Assembly (NCBI GenBank): GCA_003255025.1
Contig: QANY01006236.1
Span: forward strand, 248,001 to 312,000
Direction: 5' to 3'
DNA from: Datisca glomerata
Lineage: Eukaryota > Streptophyta > Magnoliopsida > Cucurbitales > Datiscaceae
DNA length: 64,000 nucleotides
Under the pieces are notes generated by a model. It saw only the letters and a list, made by a program, of their open reading frames with translations, searched no databases and was not told the DNA's origin. The translations under genes and the position numbers were made by a program. This document shows positions 37,140-49,659 of this stretch, one piece after another. Every line of letters starts with the position of its first letter. Position 1 is the stretch's first letter.

Positions 37140-38843
37140 CTAAATTATTCTTATGATTAAAAATTTCATAAAGAAATTATCATGATAGTTATCAATATAT
37201 AGATATATATTATTGCTTAAATATAAATATTACCAAAAATTAAAAAAATATTTATCTATTTATTATATGCAACGTATCCTTGTATCCTATTTTTTTGATA
37301 AATTTATCGATGTCTCCGTGTTGCGTGTCAGAATTTGTGCTTCATACGTTCATGTTATGGTCAATCAATCTGAGCCATTCACGTCATGCGAGACCCACCA
37401 TGATGAATTGCCCAAGTCCACGTCACCACAAGCCCCGTAGCATTTCTCTACCAACAAATATCCTTTTGAAACAAAGACTTGACCAAATTGCTATAAAATC
37501 TAGAGCAACAACTTACGATTAAGCAAAAGATTTGAATAAATTATAAATGATTGGTGCATATAGACTATATGTTTATCTGACCTCAAAGTACAAGATGATG
37601 CATTGAGCAAATAGTAATCTGAAGCGGAGAGAAACAACAAATATCCATACATACATACATAGATGAAAAAGAAAATTAGAGAAACAAAAAAGACGTTCTA
37701 CCTGCCTGTGAAATTACAAACAATATCAAATGGGCAATCCCATATTGATCGGTGGGACTTAGTACCGACCTCGCCCCCACCGATCCAAAGACGCAAGTGG
37801 ATCACTCACGCAATCGGACTTAACAGAAGCAACTCTCTACGGGTGTCAAAATTTACCCTTTACTAGAAGCCTAAAGAAGAGAGAAGTAATCACTGGATAT
37901 GATAACACACTTCAGAAATACCTGCAATCAAAAGTATCATTTATAGCGTAATTACAAACTAAGCAGAACAATTAGTAAACCAATTTTCCAGAATTAGGGA
38001 ACAAATAACTTCCAACATTTCAAGGATTATCAAACGAGAGAGAAGATAATCAAAGCTCAACTTGTTTAAATTAAATACGATTTGGTGTGTATACTCATTT
38101 GCGGATATTATGTACAATGGTGTGTCCTAATGAAGCTCCAATGTATATTTTCAAATCCTGAACAAACAAACCCAAATGTTCCTCAGGCTTATCTCGCTTA
38201 AGTTCCAACTGAGACTAGATTTCCACTTGCTACATTTCAAACCATCATCTGAACAGTGTTATTGTCCGAACTTCCAAGGGACAAAAAGATTATCCATTGA
38301 TGTTCATTCTTGACAAATTGCAAGTGCAAGATATATTCTTATATGTGTTTATTTCAAACCTCGTTTCTACTCAAGAATGCTAACTTATTCTTGACAAATT
38401 GCAAGAGCAAGATATATTCTTATATGTGTTTATTTCAAACCTCGTTTCTACTCAAGAATGCTAACTTCCACGAAAGTGAGGAGATAGTATTTCCATTTCG
38501 ATAAATATAAAGAACGCCGTGTTCGTATTTAACATGTGTAATGCAAGATCACATCAAACACATGTTAGGGTATGAGGTATCCATAAATGTAACTAACTTG
38601 TCCAATCAGTCAAGATATCATCTGTATATTCTATTTAATTTAGAAGCCTCTAACATAATAGGAAGTAAAACAGACAAAGAAAGACTAGCAGGGTGATAGC
38701 TGAAGCCATTACCAGCAACTTTGGTTTACATAAGCCGCACCATATAATGATCAATTGACTATTTTTATTCTGTCCATGATCAAATTAAGAAATTTAGGTG
38801 GAGTCAGCAACTATGCTTTCTTTTTCATTTCTAAGTACTTACT
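37140..38843. other. Intergenic region between pararetrovirus remnants and the PH-like gene
   Basis: No gene is recognised. It includes a 10-bp perfect inverted repeat GATCGGTGGG/CCCACCGATC (37747-37785) and an 81-bp tandem duplication (38307-38469). The right part is likely the 3' UTR and 3' flank of the gene ending at 38844. Confidence 0.45.
38307..38469. repeat. 81-bp tandem duplication
   Basis: Copies 38307-38387 and 38388-38468 differ at very few positions (GCAAGTGCAAG versus GCAAGAGCAAG). It lies about 400 bases 3' of the stop codon of the neighbouring gene. Confidence 0.88.
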
Positions 38844-40776
38844 TCAATCTGTAGCTTCTGGTGCTTGAGAGTGTTGATCCTCAATTAAAGATTGAACCCT
38901 CTGAATTAAACACCAAAGAAACATGATTAGAAGAAGAAAACAATTAAAAAAATTTAAGAATATAAGCAAATAGATCCACTGCTGATTTTCTATACCTTCA
39001 CAGAACTTCCAACTTCCTCCAGTTTTTGTAGCACTACAAGCTCCCCTGTATGAGCATGAGGATCATACCTGAGAGATTTTGATGGGGAGACCTGCATTTG
39101 ACAAAGTAAAAGAAATAGCTAAGAAACCTACACACACACACACACAGAGAGATGGAGAGAGAGTAAGGTCATTGTTTAAGGACATGGTCATTGTATCAAA
39201 CAAAAGAAATGGATTAAGAACAAATGAGGGCTTAGGCATTTTTTTTTTGGTAAGTGAGGGCTTACATATTGCATTGATAAGTTCAATATACATCCTAGAT
39301 TCCTAACTCAAGTTCCTTAATCATGTGCAGAAAAAGGTAAAAGATATTTAAGCTTTAATATGATAATGAAAGAAAAAGAGACCACGAGATTTATTTATGA
39401 TAATCACTGACCACACTGAAGCTCGTCATAATAACCTACCCCTAGGGTTGGAGCATCTTCAATTGTAGAAACTTGTCTAGAATAAGCCTCACTTTTCATA
39501 CTTGAAAGGCGCACTAGAACAGCCTGAAAAGAATAGTCAATAAGCAACTATATTACAACTATATCCTTCGAAGTTGAAGTCAACGAATAATGAAATTGAG
39601 AATTTAGAGCACCTTCCTAAAAGCAATGGGGTTTGCAATTCCTTGGATTTGAACATCATCACTTGCTGGCCGTCTCACACCAGAATTCTCAATTCTAAGC
39701 GAGTTGACTCCATAGAGAGACTGCAAATATCCTGCGCAACAATCAGCTTGCTTAAATGCAGCCAAATAGAAGAAATAACAGAACAGACTATTTCAAATTC
39801 ATTTACATGTAAGCAAAATATTCAAAAAGCAATTTATGCTTATGATATTCATGATTTTCAATAAGATTCTATATTAGAGAAACACTAGAGAATAAAAGAA
39901 CAGTTGGTTTCACCATTTTTTTCTCACGTGGTGGATTTCTGTTTTCTTTTTTGTTTTTTGGATTATTGGATATTGAACACTAAGAAATATAAAAATCTTC
40001 AGGAACTGACATCATAGTGCAGCTTCTTTTAATTGTTCTTTCTTTCCACCAGGCCTAGACTTGAATTAACCACATAATTGCATTCATCCTACCACGACCA
40101 ATTTAATGTGAAATATCAGGAAGGGAAGATTCAAAAATTAGTTTGGATTTATTATTTTAGAAGATTGATGCCAAAACATCACCTTGTTCAATAATAACAT
40201 CTGCAACTGAAGGCAAAAGAACATGCTTCTCTTTCTTCAGTACCCCAAAACATGGAAAAGGCACAGGCCTTGTAACCTGAGCTACAGCGCAAGAAACCAA
40301 ACTTTATTAGATACGTAACTCTCTTATGAATCAATATAATAAATCAATTTTAAGGTTAGACCTCAAATTATATGCTTAAAAGCAATGAGTAACCTAGTGG
40401 AGTTGCAAAATATAGACTTCAAAGCTAGGTACCAAAAAAATATCAAAATCGAAGAGGACTTATCAATTACTTTGTAGACAATGGAATCAGGAGTGAGATA
40501 AAGCTTCCTTGATCGAATATCTTTCCGAAGAATATATCTTCTTATTGGTAAATAAAGTAGCATGAACAATCCGATTCCCCAAGCCAATATCAAAAGCAAC
40601 GAGTAGAGAACCCACTGAGCCGTTTGATACTTGACAAAATTTTCTTCCATCTCTAGGAAAGAAGCAGAATACAATATCCTCTCATTTTCTCCATCATTTT
40701 CATCATAAGAACCAGTTTCTGATAACAATCCTCTCTCCAAGCTATCGATTTCTACTACCTCCTCGCCGGAACCCAT
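38844..40776 (-). CDS. Plant membrane protein with PH-like domain, 6 coding exons
   Basis: Exons: 40471-40776, 40183-40276, 39613-39731, 39440-39523, 38996-39091, 38844-38900. All introns are GT-AG and phases close to 756 nt, 251 residues. Residues 1-50 are acidic. Residues 54-77 form a transmembrane helix (LYSLLLILAWGIGLFMLLYL) followed by a basic stop-transfer stretch. Residues 85-180 (KLYLTPDSIVYK, VTRPVPFPCFGVLKKEKH, VIIEQGYLQSLYGVNSLRIEN) resemble the bacterial-type PH (bPH_2/YdbS) fold, with the typical 'SLYGVxSLRI' strand. The C-terminus (LEEVGSSVKRVQSLIEDQ) is probably helical. The start ATG at 40776 directly follows CAG, so a 5'-UTR intron from a donor near 41211 is likely. I recognise a conserved plant family but no established function. 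Single-copy-type structure, no defects seen. Confidence 0.88.
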
Positions 40777-41211
40777 CTGAATTGCCACAAAAATTTTACA
40801 AAGTCGCTTTGGATCAATATTACATATACACATTCCTCACTAAATTCGAGTAAATTATTTTCTTAAATGCGAAATCTGACCAACGATTCATACTAAAAGC
40901 ATCATTCTTCGATGAAAATAAAAACCAGGAAGATACGAATAAACTATTTTCCTTCTAAACATACAGCTCATCAAATACCGTTCAAATAATAGAAGCTCAT
41001 CTCTTTTTCATAAAAGCAAAAAGTTATCAGTTTCCGTTTCTTTCCTTTTATATAAAATCAAATTTAGAAGTTCTTTCTCAAATTAAACAGCTGATGAAGC
41101 TTTCAAGCAAAATATCGAAACCCTAAGCCCCCCAAGCGAAGTGCTTAAATGGGGGTGGAAAACAATAAGAAACAAGGGGAAAATGAGCTATGAAAGTTGA
41201 CCATAAACCTG

Positions 41212-41376
41212 GCAGGAAAATTTTCAGAGATTCAAATCTTGATAATCTTGGTGAACGAGGACGGTGGATAATGTAAACGCGAATTCGCGGCAAAGCGTAA
41301 TATTAACTTGCAGCGGTTCCTGGCTTTCGAAGTCCAAACTCCTCGCGGAACTGCCAGAATTACAAAAACGAAGAAA

Positions 41377-41430
<54 letters not shown>

Positions 41431-41440
41431 GTGGAGAGGC
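41212..41440 (-). other. Probable 5'-UTR exon of the PH-like gene, with CT repeat
   Basis: A CCAG/GTTTAT donor on the minus strand at about 41211 pairs with the CAG directly before the start codon at 40776. The putative exon contains a long CT (GA on the plus strand) microsatellite at 41381-41426, a common feature of plant 5' UTRs. Its transcription start is unknown. Confidence 0.5.
41381..41426. repeat. GA microsatellite
   Basis: About 23 uninterrupted GA units within the likely 5' UTR of the minus-strand gene. Confidence 0.9.
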
Positions 41441-41469
41441 CTACACAACAAACTATCTAGTCTACCCAA

Positions 41470-43172
41470 TCAGGGCCGCTTGGTGCAAAGAGACTTCTTT
41501 TTTGTCAAAGAGCAGAAGACTAACTAGTTCATTACCATTTGACTTTGGCATCATGAGGTTTTGGGTTTTTGCTTAACAAAAGTTCTAGTAGATTTAGCCC
41601 GTTGAGACATGAATCTGCGAACATAAACTCTCATGGATTTGATAATTAGTCAATGATTTTCACTTGGTGTTCTATGTGGTCTCCGACCACAGCACCGTAT
41701 AGACTTTCAATATTATTATTCCCTTTCAGTTTTTACGTCAAGCTTTCTCCAAAAACTCATACACGTTTTTAGTTGGCACCATGTAAGTGTTCTAATTGTA
41801 ATCTACTAATATATCACTCTCACATGAGTCTCATTTTCTTCTTTATACTCCATGCATTTGAACATCGATTGATGCAGTAAACCGAATTTTAGGTGAGTTT
41901 ATTAATGTGCTAATAAAATAATTTGTCTAAAATTGAGTTGCCGAAATAATAACTTTATGTGAGAACCAAAGTCCCAAAAGGGTAATTTCATCCTATCAAC
42001 TAATGAAATATAAATGCAAACGAAAATACTCTATCATTCACTCGAACATTTATATGACCATGTATTATCTAACTCATCTCTTATGTTGACGTGTACTTGA
42101 TTTTTTAAGAAAAAGATTCCACGAAATCTAATTTTAAATGACCATTTTAATTGTTTACTATGAATGTCAAGCAACGCAAATTAATGATCACGATGTGTAG
42201 CGTAAATAGTCATTGTGGACTTGGAGGTTCGAACCAGAGGTTCGAACCAAAGGTTCATGTTATCGCGTGGCTATCGGTCTGAAAATTTATCCCTTGATTT
42301 ACCCATAGTGCACTTACGATAAACTCCTAACTGAGAGTCTGTGCATAACTGATAATTAGTTTGAGAATTTTTTTTGCATAGAAAATTCATACAAATAAGA
42401 CTCGTTGGGCCTTTTTGTATACTTTAAACGTTCATTGAGTAATGTCACTCTTTAAAATTGAGCGTAAATTATTAAGAATCATTATGGATTTATCAACTTA
42501 TAAATCAAGTTTTAATTGATTAAGTGAAGTGTTATGTTATTTATTCATATATTATTTGGTTTATAAATTAGCCGTTCTACGTTAATTATTAGGAAAAAGT
42601 ACGCAGACACCTCATGAGGTTTGCCTAGACACCGCTTGTAGTTTCTGAAAAGACACAACCATTTCTTGATTTTATAGATAAAAAATCTCAAAACGTTAAT
42701 TCTCTCACTAACAAAGTTATTTTTTTTAAATACCAAGAATGTCATTAATCAACCATTTTACTAACGAGTTTAGGGTTATATCAAATCCCGGTGTTTGAGT
42801 CTCCGGTGTTTGGGCAATCATCAGTTTTGAAGGAAAATCTCCGGTCCAGATGTTGGGTCTCAACTACTAGTCTTAGATAAAGATCTAAATCTAAAATTAT
42901 TTTAATTATTTTATTCTAAAATCAAACTTGGATGTTTGTATACTTTTTTTCTAATTATTAAAGTCTCGAAACTGACGAATTTAAGTTGAATTTCACCGTA
43001 TATATAGTTTATGATTCTGGAGGGGCTTAACTGTAAGTAGACAAAAAGTAAAGAATTTCCCCCCTTTAGCCAAGTTATACATAAAGCCGCATCTCCAAAA
43101 TTTCGTGAGTAAAGCACGGCAGAGACGCAGAAGAGCGCGAGCATTGAAGCAGAAGCTCAAATTCAATCAGCG
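41470..43172. other. Intergenic region between divergent genes
   Basis: It contains the promoters of the PH-like gene (-) and the RNA helicase gene (+). 42225-42262 holds GGTTCGAACC-type words three times. 42590-42760 has CACCTCATGAGGTTTGCC, possibly one end of a MITE like that at 46820. No gene is supported; frames at 42545 and 42911 on the minus strand show no family. Confidence 0.45.
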
Positions 43173-46100
43173 ATGGCGAAGAAGAAAGAAGAAAACAAAG
43201 AAAATGAAATATTTGCCTCCTGCACTTTTCCCAGCCTCGGCCTCCACCTTTCTCTATGCGACCAGCTTCGTGGTGCCCTCCTTTTCTTCTTCTTTTTTCG
43301 TTTATGTGTATCATTGCTCAAATTTGACTGCTCCTATTCACTCCATTTGCAATTTCTACTTCTAATTTGAGAAACAAGCTTTGTATTTAATAAAAGGTTG
43401 TCGCTTGTTCTGTTGCTTTGACAGAAAGAATGGGATTTGAAGCTCCGACCCTTGTACAGGCTCAAGCTATTCCGGTTATTCTAGCTGGGCGTCATGTGTA
43501 TCCTTCTTCAGTCCTCTGTATATTTGTTAAGTTTTGGATTTTTTCGTTCATAGTAAAAAATTATATGGGTTCTGTATGCGTTTGTCATTTTTATGATTTG
43601 AAGTAAAATTGTTTGTTTTGTTTGACAATAAGTCATAGACTTGTTAATGCCGCCACGGGCACTGGTAAAACTGTTGCGTATTTGGCTCCAATCATTCATC
43701 ACTTGCGGAAGTATGATCCTCGAATTCAGCGGTCTGATGGAACTTTTGGTACGTCTTATTATTAGTTTGAAGGAGTTTGGAACTAGTTAAGCCTAGCTGT
43801 CCAACTATCATTTTTGCTTGATAGTTAGAGCTATACAAAATATTTCTTCTTTCCTCGTCTTTCCATCTTTTTTCTTGTAGCGCTAGAACTTCATGTTCAA
43901 ATGATATTTTTTATCATAACAGCGTTGGTTCTTGTGCCAACGCGGGAGTTATGCATGCAGGTTTATGAAATTCTGCAGAAGTTATTGCACCGTTTCCATT
44001 GGATTGTTCCAGGCTATATAATGGGCGGTGAAAACAGGTCAAAAGAGAAAGCCAGATTGCGCAAAGGTAGAAAATTGTCTATTGTCTTGCTCATTTCAAA
44101 TTCATTAATGAAGGTAGTGATCGCATAATTAAGTATTTGCTAATTCAGCTCAAAATAAAACTCATCTATATATTTACGTTGTTTTGTGCTCCCACTCAAG
44201 AATTTGAAAATTATTTTTTTCCATTGAAGACAAACGTGCCTGATCTGAGACCTATTATCTTGTGATCAATACTGGAAAGTATTCTGGTTCAGTTAGTCAA
44301 TTTAGGCCTCCCTTCGGCCTTCCCCATCACCTGTGTTACTCGGTAGCATCATTATCTGATTGCCCTGCATACAATATGGCAGTCCTGTAGATTATTCATC
44401 ATCGGTCAATTTACATAAATCTGTTCCTTCCATGGTACTATATCTAGGGCTTATTCTTTATTAACTATCGAAACTTTTGTGGGTCCTATGCAGGAATATC
44501 TATTCTAGTTGCGACACCTGGGCGTCTCTTGGATCACTTAAAGAATACGTCATCATTCGTGCATACAAATATGCGTTGGATAATATTTGATGAAGCAGAT
44601 AGGTAATTACTATGAATTATGCACTTTTTGGTGCTAAATCTTTCTTTAGGATGTGAATGGTTCTTGTGATAGTTTTTGATAATCCTCATCTTTTCTAGTT
44701 AAACTCATAGGCAGTTTGCTTTTGACAGAATTTTGGAATTGGGATACGGAAAAGAAATAGAGGATATACTGGATCATTTGGGTTCAAGGAAAAAGAAATA
44801 TGTTAACAAGGAGAATGCAGCTACGAGTTTTGCATTTCAGAGGCAGAATTTGCTTTTGTCAGCTACCTTAAACGAAAAAGTGAACCATCTTGCTAAGATT
44901 AGTTTAGAAAATCCAGTTACTATTGGTCTTGATGACAAGAAGGAAAAGCCAGTCCCATTGCTTAAGCATGTTGCATCGGAATGCAACGGGGACAATGAAG
45001 CACAAAATCCAGGCACAACAATGAGCTCTTCCACTGGAGATTATAGAATTCCATCTCAATTAGTTCAGAGATATGCGAAAGGTACATTCTGGTAAAAGTT
45101 TATATTGGTAACACAACCACACACCACAAACATTCTTTACTTGAATGAATGGATTATAACCACTCACCGGTGAGTGAAAAAAAAAAATTAACTGGATCAC
45201 AGGAGGGGGGAGAAAAGAAAAGCAAGCAGGCACCCTTGCTCATACATGTGCTAGACAGAGAGTGTGTGTGTTAACATTATACAGTTAGTTTGGTGCCAAT
45301 CTGTGAGTGAACATATTTAGAGCAGTCCCCAGCCATTTAATATGGTTCTATGGCTGAGATGATGCATATCCTCAATGAGTCACTATGGATTGTGAAGTGA
45401 TAGAAACAAATTTAAAGGATCTCGATTCTTGAAGTTTATGATTTTAAAGTTATGATCAAATTTCTATGCAGTACCCTGCGGTTCACGCCTTGCAGTGCTT
45501 CTTTCTGTTCTGAAGCAACTGTTTGACAGAGAATCCTCCCAAAAGGTAACGACAGTTCTCAAATGAAATATCTTCTTTTGTGAAGTGTATGTGTGGGTTG
45601 GTTCCAGTACCTTCGCTGCTTTTGATGGAGTTACTTTTTATCATAATCTTTTGCCATTGGAATAACAATAGATTTTCTGTGGCGTTAGGTACTGACTGGT
45701 GAAATCTTATCTGTTTTTTTTCTGTGGTGTTTTTGTGTGGCCTTTTTTTTGTGGCCTTTCTATGCTATGTGTTGGGGTTATCTCACATCGGTTGTGGAAT
45801 GGACTGGTAGTCAGTTTATAAGTGTAAGGGAAAGTCTCACGTCTCAAGCTAGCTTTTGGGATTGAAAAGGCCCAACAACACCCAACAATGATTGGTGTAA
45901 TCCTCTAGTTTTATCTAGAGAAGAACTTGATGTAACCCCATTATTTTTATTGTGTAGATATTATTCGGAGTTTGTCCCATGATTTTTCCCAGGGTTTTTC
46001 ACGTTAAATTTAGTGATCGGTTTATTAATCTGTTTGAGAATTATTTTTCTGCGAATTAAATTAATTCGATAGACTACAATAATAGTGAACTATGGTGATT

Positions 46101-48205
46101 GAAGTTTGCTTAAATCCCAACACTATGCCCATTTAGATTTGTAACGTTTTGTTGCAATACAACTTTATTTACCCAAAAAAAAATGAACAGAAGAGTAGCA
46201 ATAGGGTTCTAAAGGACTCTTATGCAAGAACTACAAATAAGTTTTATGGGGTAGCCAGTATCTAGTAGAAGTTATGGCCAGATAGAGTTCATTTATTGCC
46301 TGAATACTCATCCTTTGCATGTGCTATCTACAATTTTCAGTTTATGGATGTTGGTTTGCTAACAATACAAATTGTATGTTTATTATGCCGTTAAAGTTAG
46401 CTTGCTAGCTTATCTAAACAATTCTCTAGAATTTGCAAGGGACTTTGCTTACATACTATTCTACAGGTTGTGGTATTCTTTTCAACATGTGATGCAGTAG
46501 ACTTTCACTATTCTCTGTTAAGTGAATTCAACAGCACATCTCCTTCAGAGCAAGAAACGAAACTTAAGCAGATGTTTCTTAAATGCAAGACATTCCGGTT
46601 ACATGGAAGTATGAAGCAGGAGGATCGAAGAACCACATTTCAGGCTTTTAAATCAGAGAAGTTGGCTCTTCTCTTGTCCACAGATGTTGCTGCTAGAGGC
46701 TTAGACTTTCCTAAAGTTAGGTGTATAGTACAGTATGATTCTCCAGGAGAGGCTACTGAATATGTCCACAGGTAATTAAACACTTATATTATATGAATTG
46801 GATATCCTCTTATATGTAAGGGTTAAGTGTGAAAACACCCTTGCACTATGGTACTTTTGCTATCACACCCATGCACAATTGTTTTAGCGAATTTAGTACT
46901 TGCACTTTAAAAGTTTTGTAATTAGACCTCTTACACAAAAACTGTTAGATTGAGCGTCTTAACACGTCTCGACCTAAAATATCCTTTCAACTTTCTTTCA
47001 AAAATCATTTAATACAAATCATTCAAAAAAATTTGATTAATGAGTATATATTGAAAATTGAGAGCGTATCAGTTACACACCGTGCAAAACAAAAACTTGA
47101 TCTAACTAAAATGTCATACAGATTTCAGTACCTGAGAAGCTCATGAGAAGATCTTAAGTATGTTCAAGAAGGAAACCCGTACAAATTGTGTGCGTAGAGA
47201 TGTTAAATTTAACAGATATTGTGTAACAAAGGGCCGAATTACAAAATTTTGGAACTGCAAGATTTGCTAAAAAAAATTGTGCAGGGCTGTGATGGCAAAA
47301 CAGCCCAAAAATGCAAGAGGTGTCTTTACATTGTTAACCTTATCTGTAATTTGCGGATACTTTATTATTTTGGATAACTATATACCTGTTTTATCTTGAG
47401 TCAATCTACTTTTGCTTACTAAATGTCATCAACTATGTTGTACTATTTCTTTTCATAGACATACCTGGTTTGGTTTTCTAGAGTTCTTTTTATCAGAGAA
47501 AGCTGCGTCTTTCTGAGTAACATGTATGCGTATCAGTCTTGATGCTTATCTTAGTAATGCAGGGTTGGAAGAACTGCTCGGCTAGGCGAAAGGGGAGATT
47601 CATTGTTATTTCTACAACCAGTGGAAATAGATTATTTACAAGATTTGGAGAAACATGGCGTATTGCTAACAGAATATCCCCTCCTCAAAGTATTGGATGC
47701 TTTCTCGGTATATGGTCAGAAGCAGCACGTACAGAAGTTTATTTCCCTCGAATTACATCCTTGGATCCTATCTCTGCAGAAGGCACTTGAATATTTTGTT
47801 GTGGCTGAGGTATAATCCCCATCCCCCCACCCCCACCCCCACCGAAAAAAAATAATAAAAATAAAACCCCAAGGTTTAAATTTGGTTATTTTCTTTAATT
47901 TATTTCCTTATTTTCACATAATTTCTTAGCCAAGGATAATGAAGATGGCCCAGAAAGCATTTTGCTCGTGGGTTCGTGCATATACAGCTCATCGAGGCGA
48001 GTTGAAAAAAATATTTATGGTGAAGAAACTTCATCTGGGACATGTTGCAAAAAGCTTTGCCCTGAAAGACCAACCATCCTTGGTCGGAAAATCATTCCAA
48101 AAGGATGAAAAGAAAAGGAAAAGAGATCAAAAGATGCACGGTTTATCATCATCATCGAAAAGAAGGAAGATTGTCAGCAAAAAAGGAGCAACTAGAAGAG
48201 GCTAA
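43173..48205 (+). CDS. RH17: DEAD-box ATP-dependent RNA helicase, RH17 type, 10 exons
   Basis: Plant counterpart of yeast Dbp7/human DDX31, nucleolar helicases of large ribosomal subunit assembly. Exons: 43173-43272, 43425-43497, 43639-43748, 43923-44066, 44494-44602, 44729-45081, 45472-45545, 46467-46771, 47563-47809, 47930-48205. Phases close to 1791 nt, 596 residues, about the size of the Arabidopsis protein. Motifs in order: Q-motif region [14 protein letters not shown] (about 36-49), motif I AATGTGKT (62-69), VPTREL, TPGR, DEAD (175-178), SAT (223-225), the C-terminal domain with [38 protein letters not shown] and [10 protein letters not shown] (422-431), then a Dbp7-type domain and a Lys/Arg-rich tail likely to carry nuclear/nucleolar targeting. 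The exon 1 donor (GTGCCC) is weak but is the only one that keeps frame. Introns 7 and 8 hold mobile elements; the coding sequence is undamaged. Confidence 0.93.
45770..46122 (+). mobile_element. Solo LTR (353 bp) in intron 7 of the RNA helicase gene
   Basis: It begins TGTTGGGGTTATC and ends ATCCCAACA, with a perfect 5-bp target-site duplication CTATG on both sides (45765-45769 and 46123-46127). There is no internal region and no second LTR. It is not related to the 2.2-kb LTR family. The element orientation is uncertain; the strand given is arbitrary. Confidence 0.88.
46820..47339. mobile_element. Mutator-type MITE in intron 8 of the RNA helicase gene
   Basis: A 520-bp element with terminal inverted repeats of about 60 bp: the left end GGGTTAAGTGTGAAAACACC… up to TGCTATCACACCCATGCAC is matched by the reverse complement of the right end (…GTGCAGGGCTGTGATGGCA to GTTAACC). 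Flanks TTATATGTAA (46810-46819) and TTATCTGTAA (47340-47349) are a 9-10-bp target duplication with one mismatch, which points to Mutator. No transposase is encoded. Confidence 0.82.
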
Positions 48206-48510
48206 CATAACTATGAACGTGCAAGTTGAAGCTTGATATGGCTGTAGAAGCTTTGCATATGTAAAATGGAAGATTTAGACCGGTTTGTGTTTGCCTTATT
48301 TTTATAAAATGTCGATAGCAGTTTCGGCTGTCAACTTGCATTTACAATTTTTTCCATCGACAGTGTAACACTATGTGTTATTTCTTAAATTATTGGATCA
48401 TACGTGATAGTTAAGTATTACTACTGTTGTTCCAGAGCTTGTTCGATAGCATTTTTTTTATATATTGAGAGTTATTTATTTTACTTCTGGGTTTTGTTGG
48501 TGGTGACGAG

Positions 48511-48597
48511 ATGCTATGTTTGGATCTTAAGAACTATGAGGGAAAAGAAAGAAAGAAAACGTAGGGATTGTTTGTTTTCATGATCCAAACATAGCAT
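48511..48597. repeat. Small foldback element with 16-bp perfect inverted repeats
   Basis: ATGCTATGTTTGGATC (48511-48526) and its exact reverse complement (48582-48597) enclose 55 bases. It could be a very short MITE. No clear target duplication is visible. Confidence 0.75.
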
Positions 48598-49569
48598 AGT
48601 TATCCCATAATCCATGCATTTAATTAAATATTGTAAAATAAAAAAATTAGACGATTAATATGGAGGATAATAGATCACTCAAACTCTTTAGGCGTTTAAA
48701 AAAAAGCTTCAATCCTCGAATTCTTCTGATTCTGAAAGTCCTCCAATTCTTCTGATTCTAAAAGTATGACCCAATTATGAGTACGAAGGAGTATATGAAA
48801 GGGATAACATCAAGAATATACTATTTTATAAAAAAAAACAGTCAAAGATAAAAATAAAAGTGATATATAACCACCCTTAAATCTAAAAAAAATCTAAAAA
48901 ATAAATAAAACAAGATAAAATAAAAGTAAAATATAACCACCCTTAAGTCTAAAAAAAATCTCGCGCACACCTGTTGAGTGCAACTTCTACAAAGTTTATA
49001 TAACATATTGTACATATAAAATATAATGTATTTATCTCATAGGTATATATATATATATATATATAGATATATATTTGAAATCCAGAAACAAGTTGTACCG
49101 TGTTAAATTTTTTTTGGTGCGTCCATTTTTTTTATACTTATCATCAATTTTTATGAATTTTTTAAACATGTTCTATTTATGATCATTATTATATCTGAAA
49201 TTTCAAACTTCGTCATCTTACCTTCGACACCCCTAGAATAGTTGGGTCATGTGCATTTATATATTAAGACACTTGATAATTGATAATTGATGATCTGAAA
49301 TAGTATACAATTTATTTTTATTAAGAGTTCATTTTTTTCTATAAGATATAATAAATCATTATTTATAAGAATAATAAAACTGTAGCCCTGGTGAATCTCT
49401 CTCCCTCATGGGATTTCTTTTTTATCATACAAGATAAATTTAATATCGAACTCTGGATCACATGAAAATGAAAATAGATTTTCATAAGAGCTTTGGTTCT
49501 CTCATGGGAGTTGGAAGGTCAAAATCAAAAGCATAGTATGGAGATAAGAGTCAAGAATATATACCAGAT

Positions 49570-49659
49570 GAAGTATTATACGGATGATATGGACCACAAT
49601 CACCAGGCACCAATGAAGCATTATACGGATGATATGGACCACAATCACCAGGCACCAAC
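49570..49659. repeat. 45-bp tandem duplication
   Basis: Copies 49570-49614 and 49615-49659 differ at two or three bases. The unit length is a multiple of three, which extends a spurious open frame. Confidence 0.9.
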
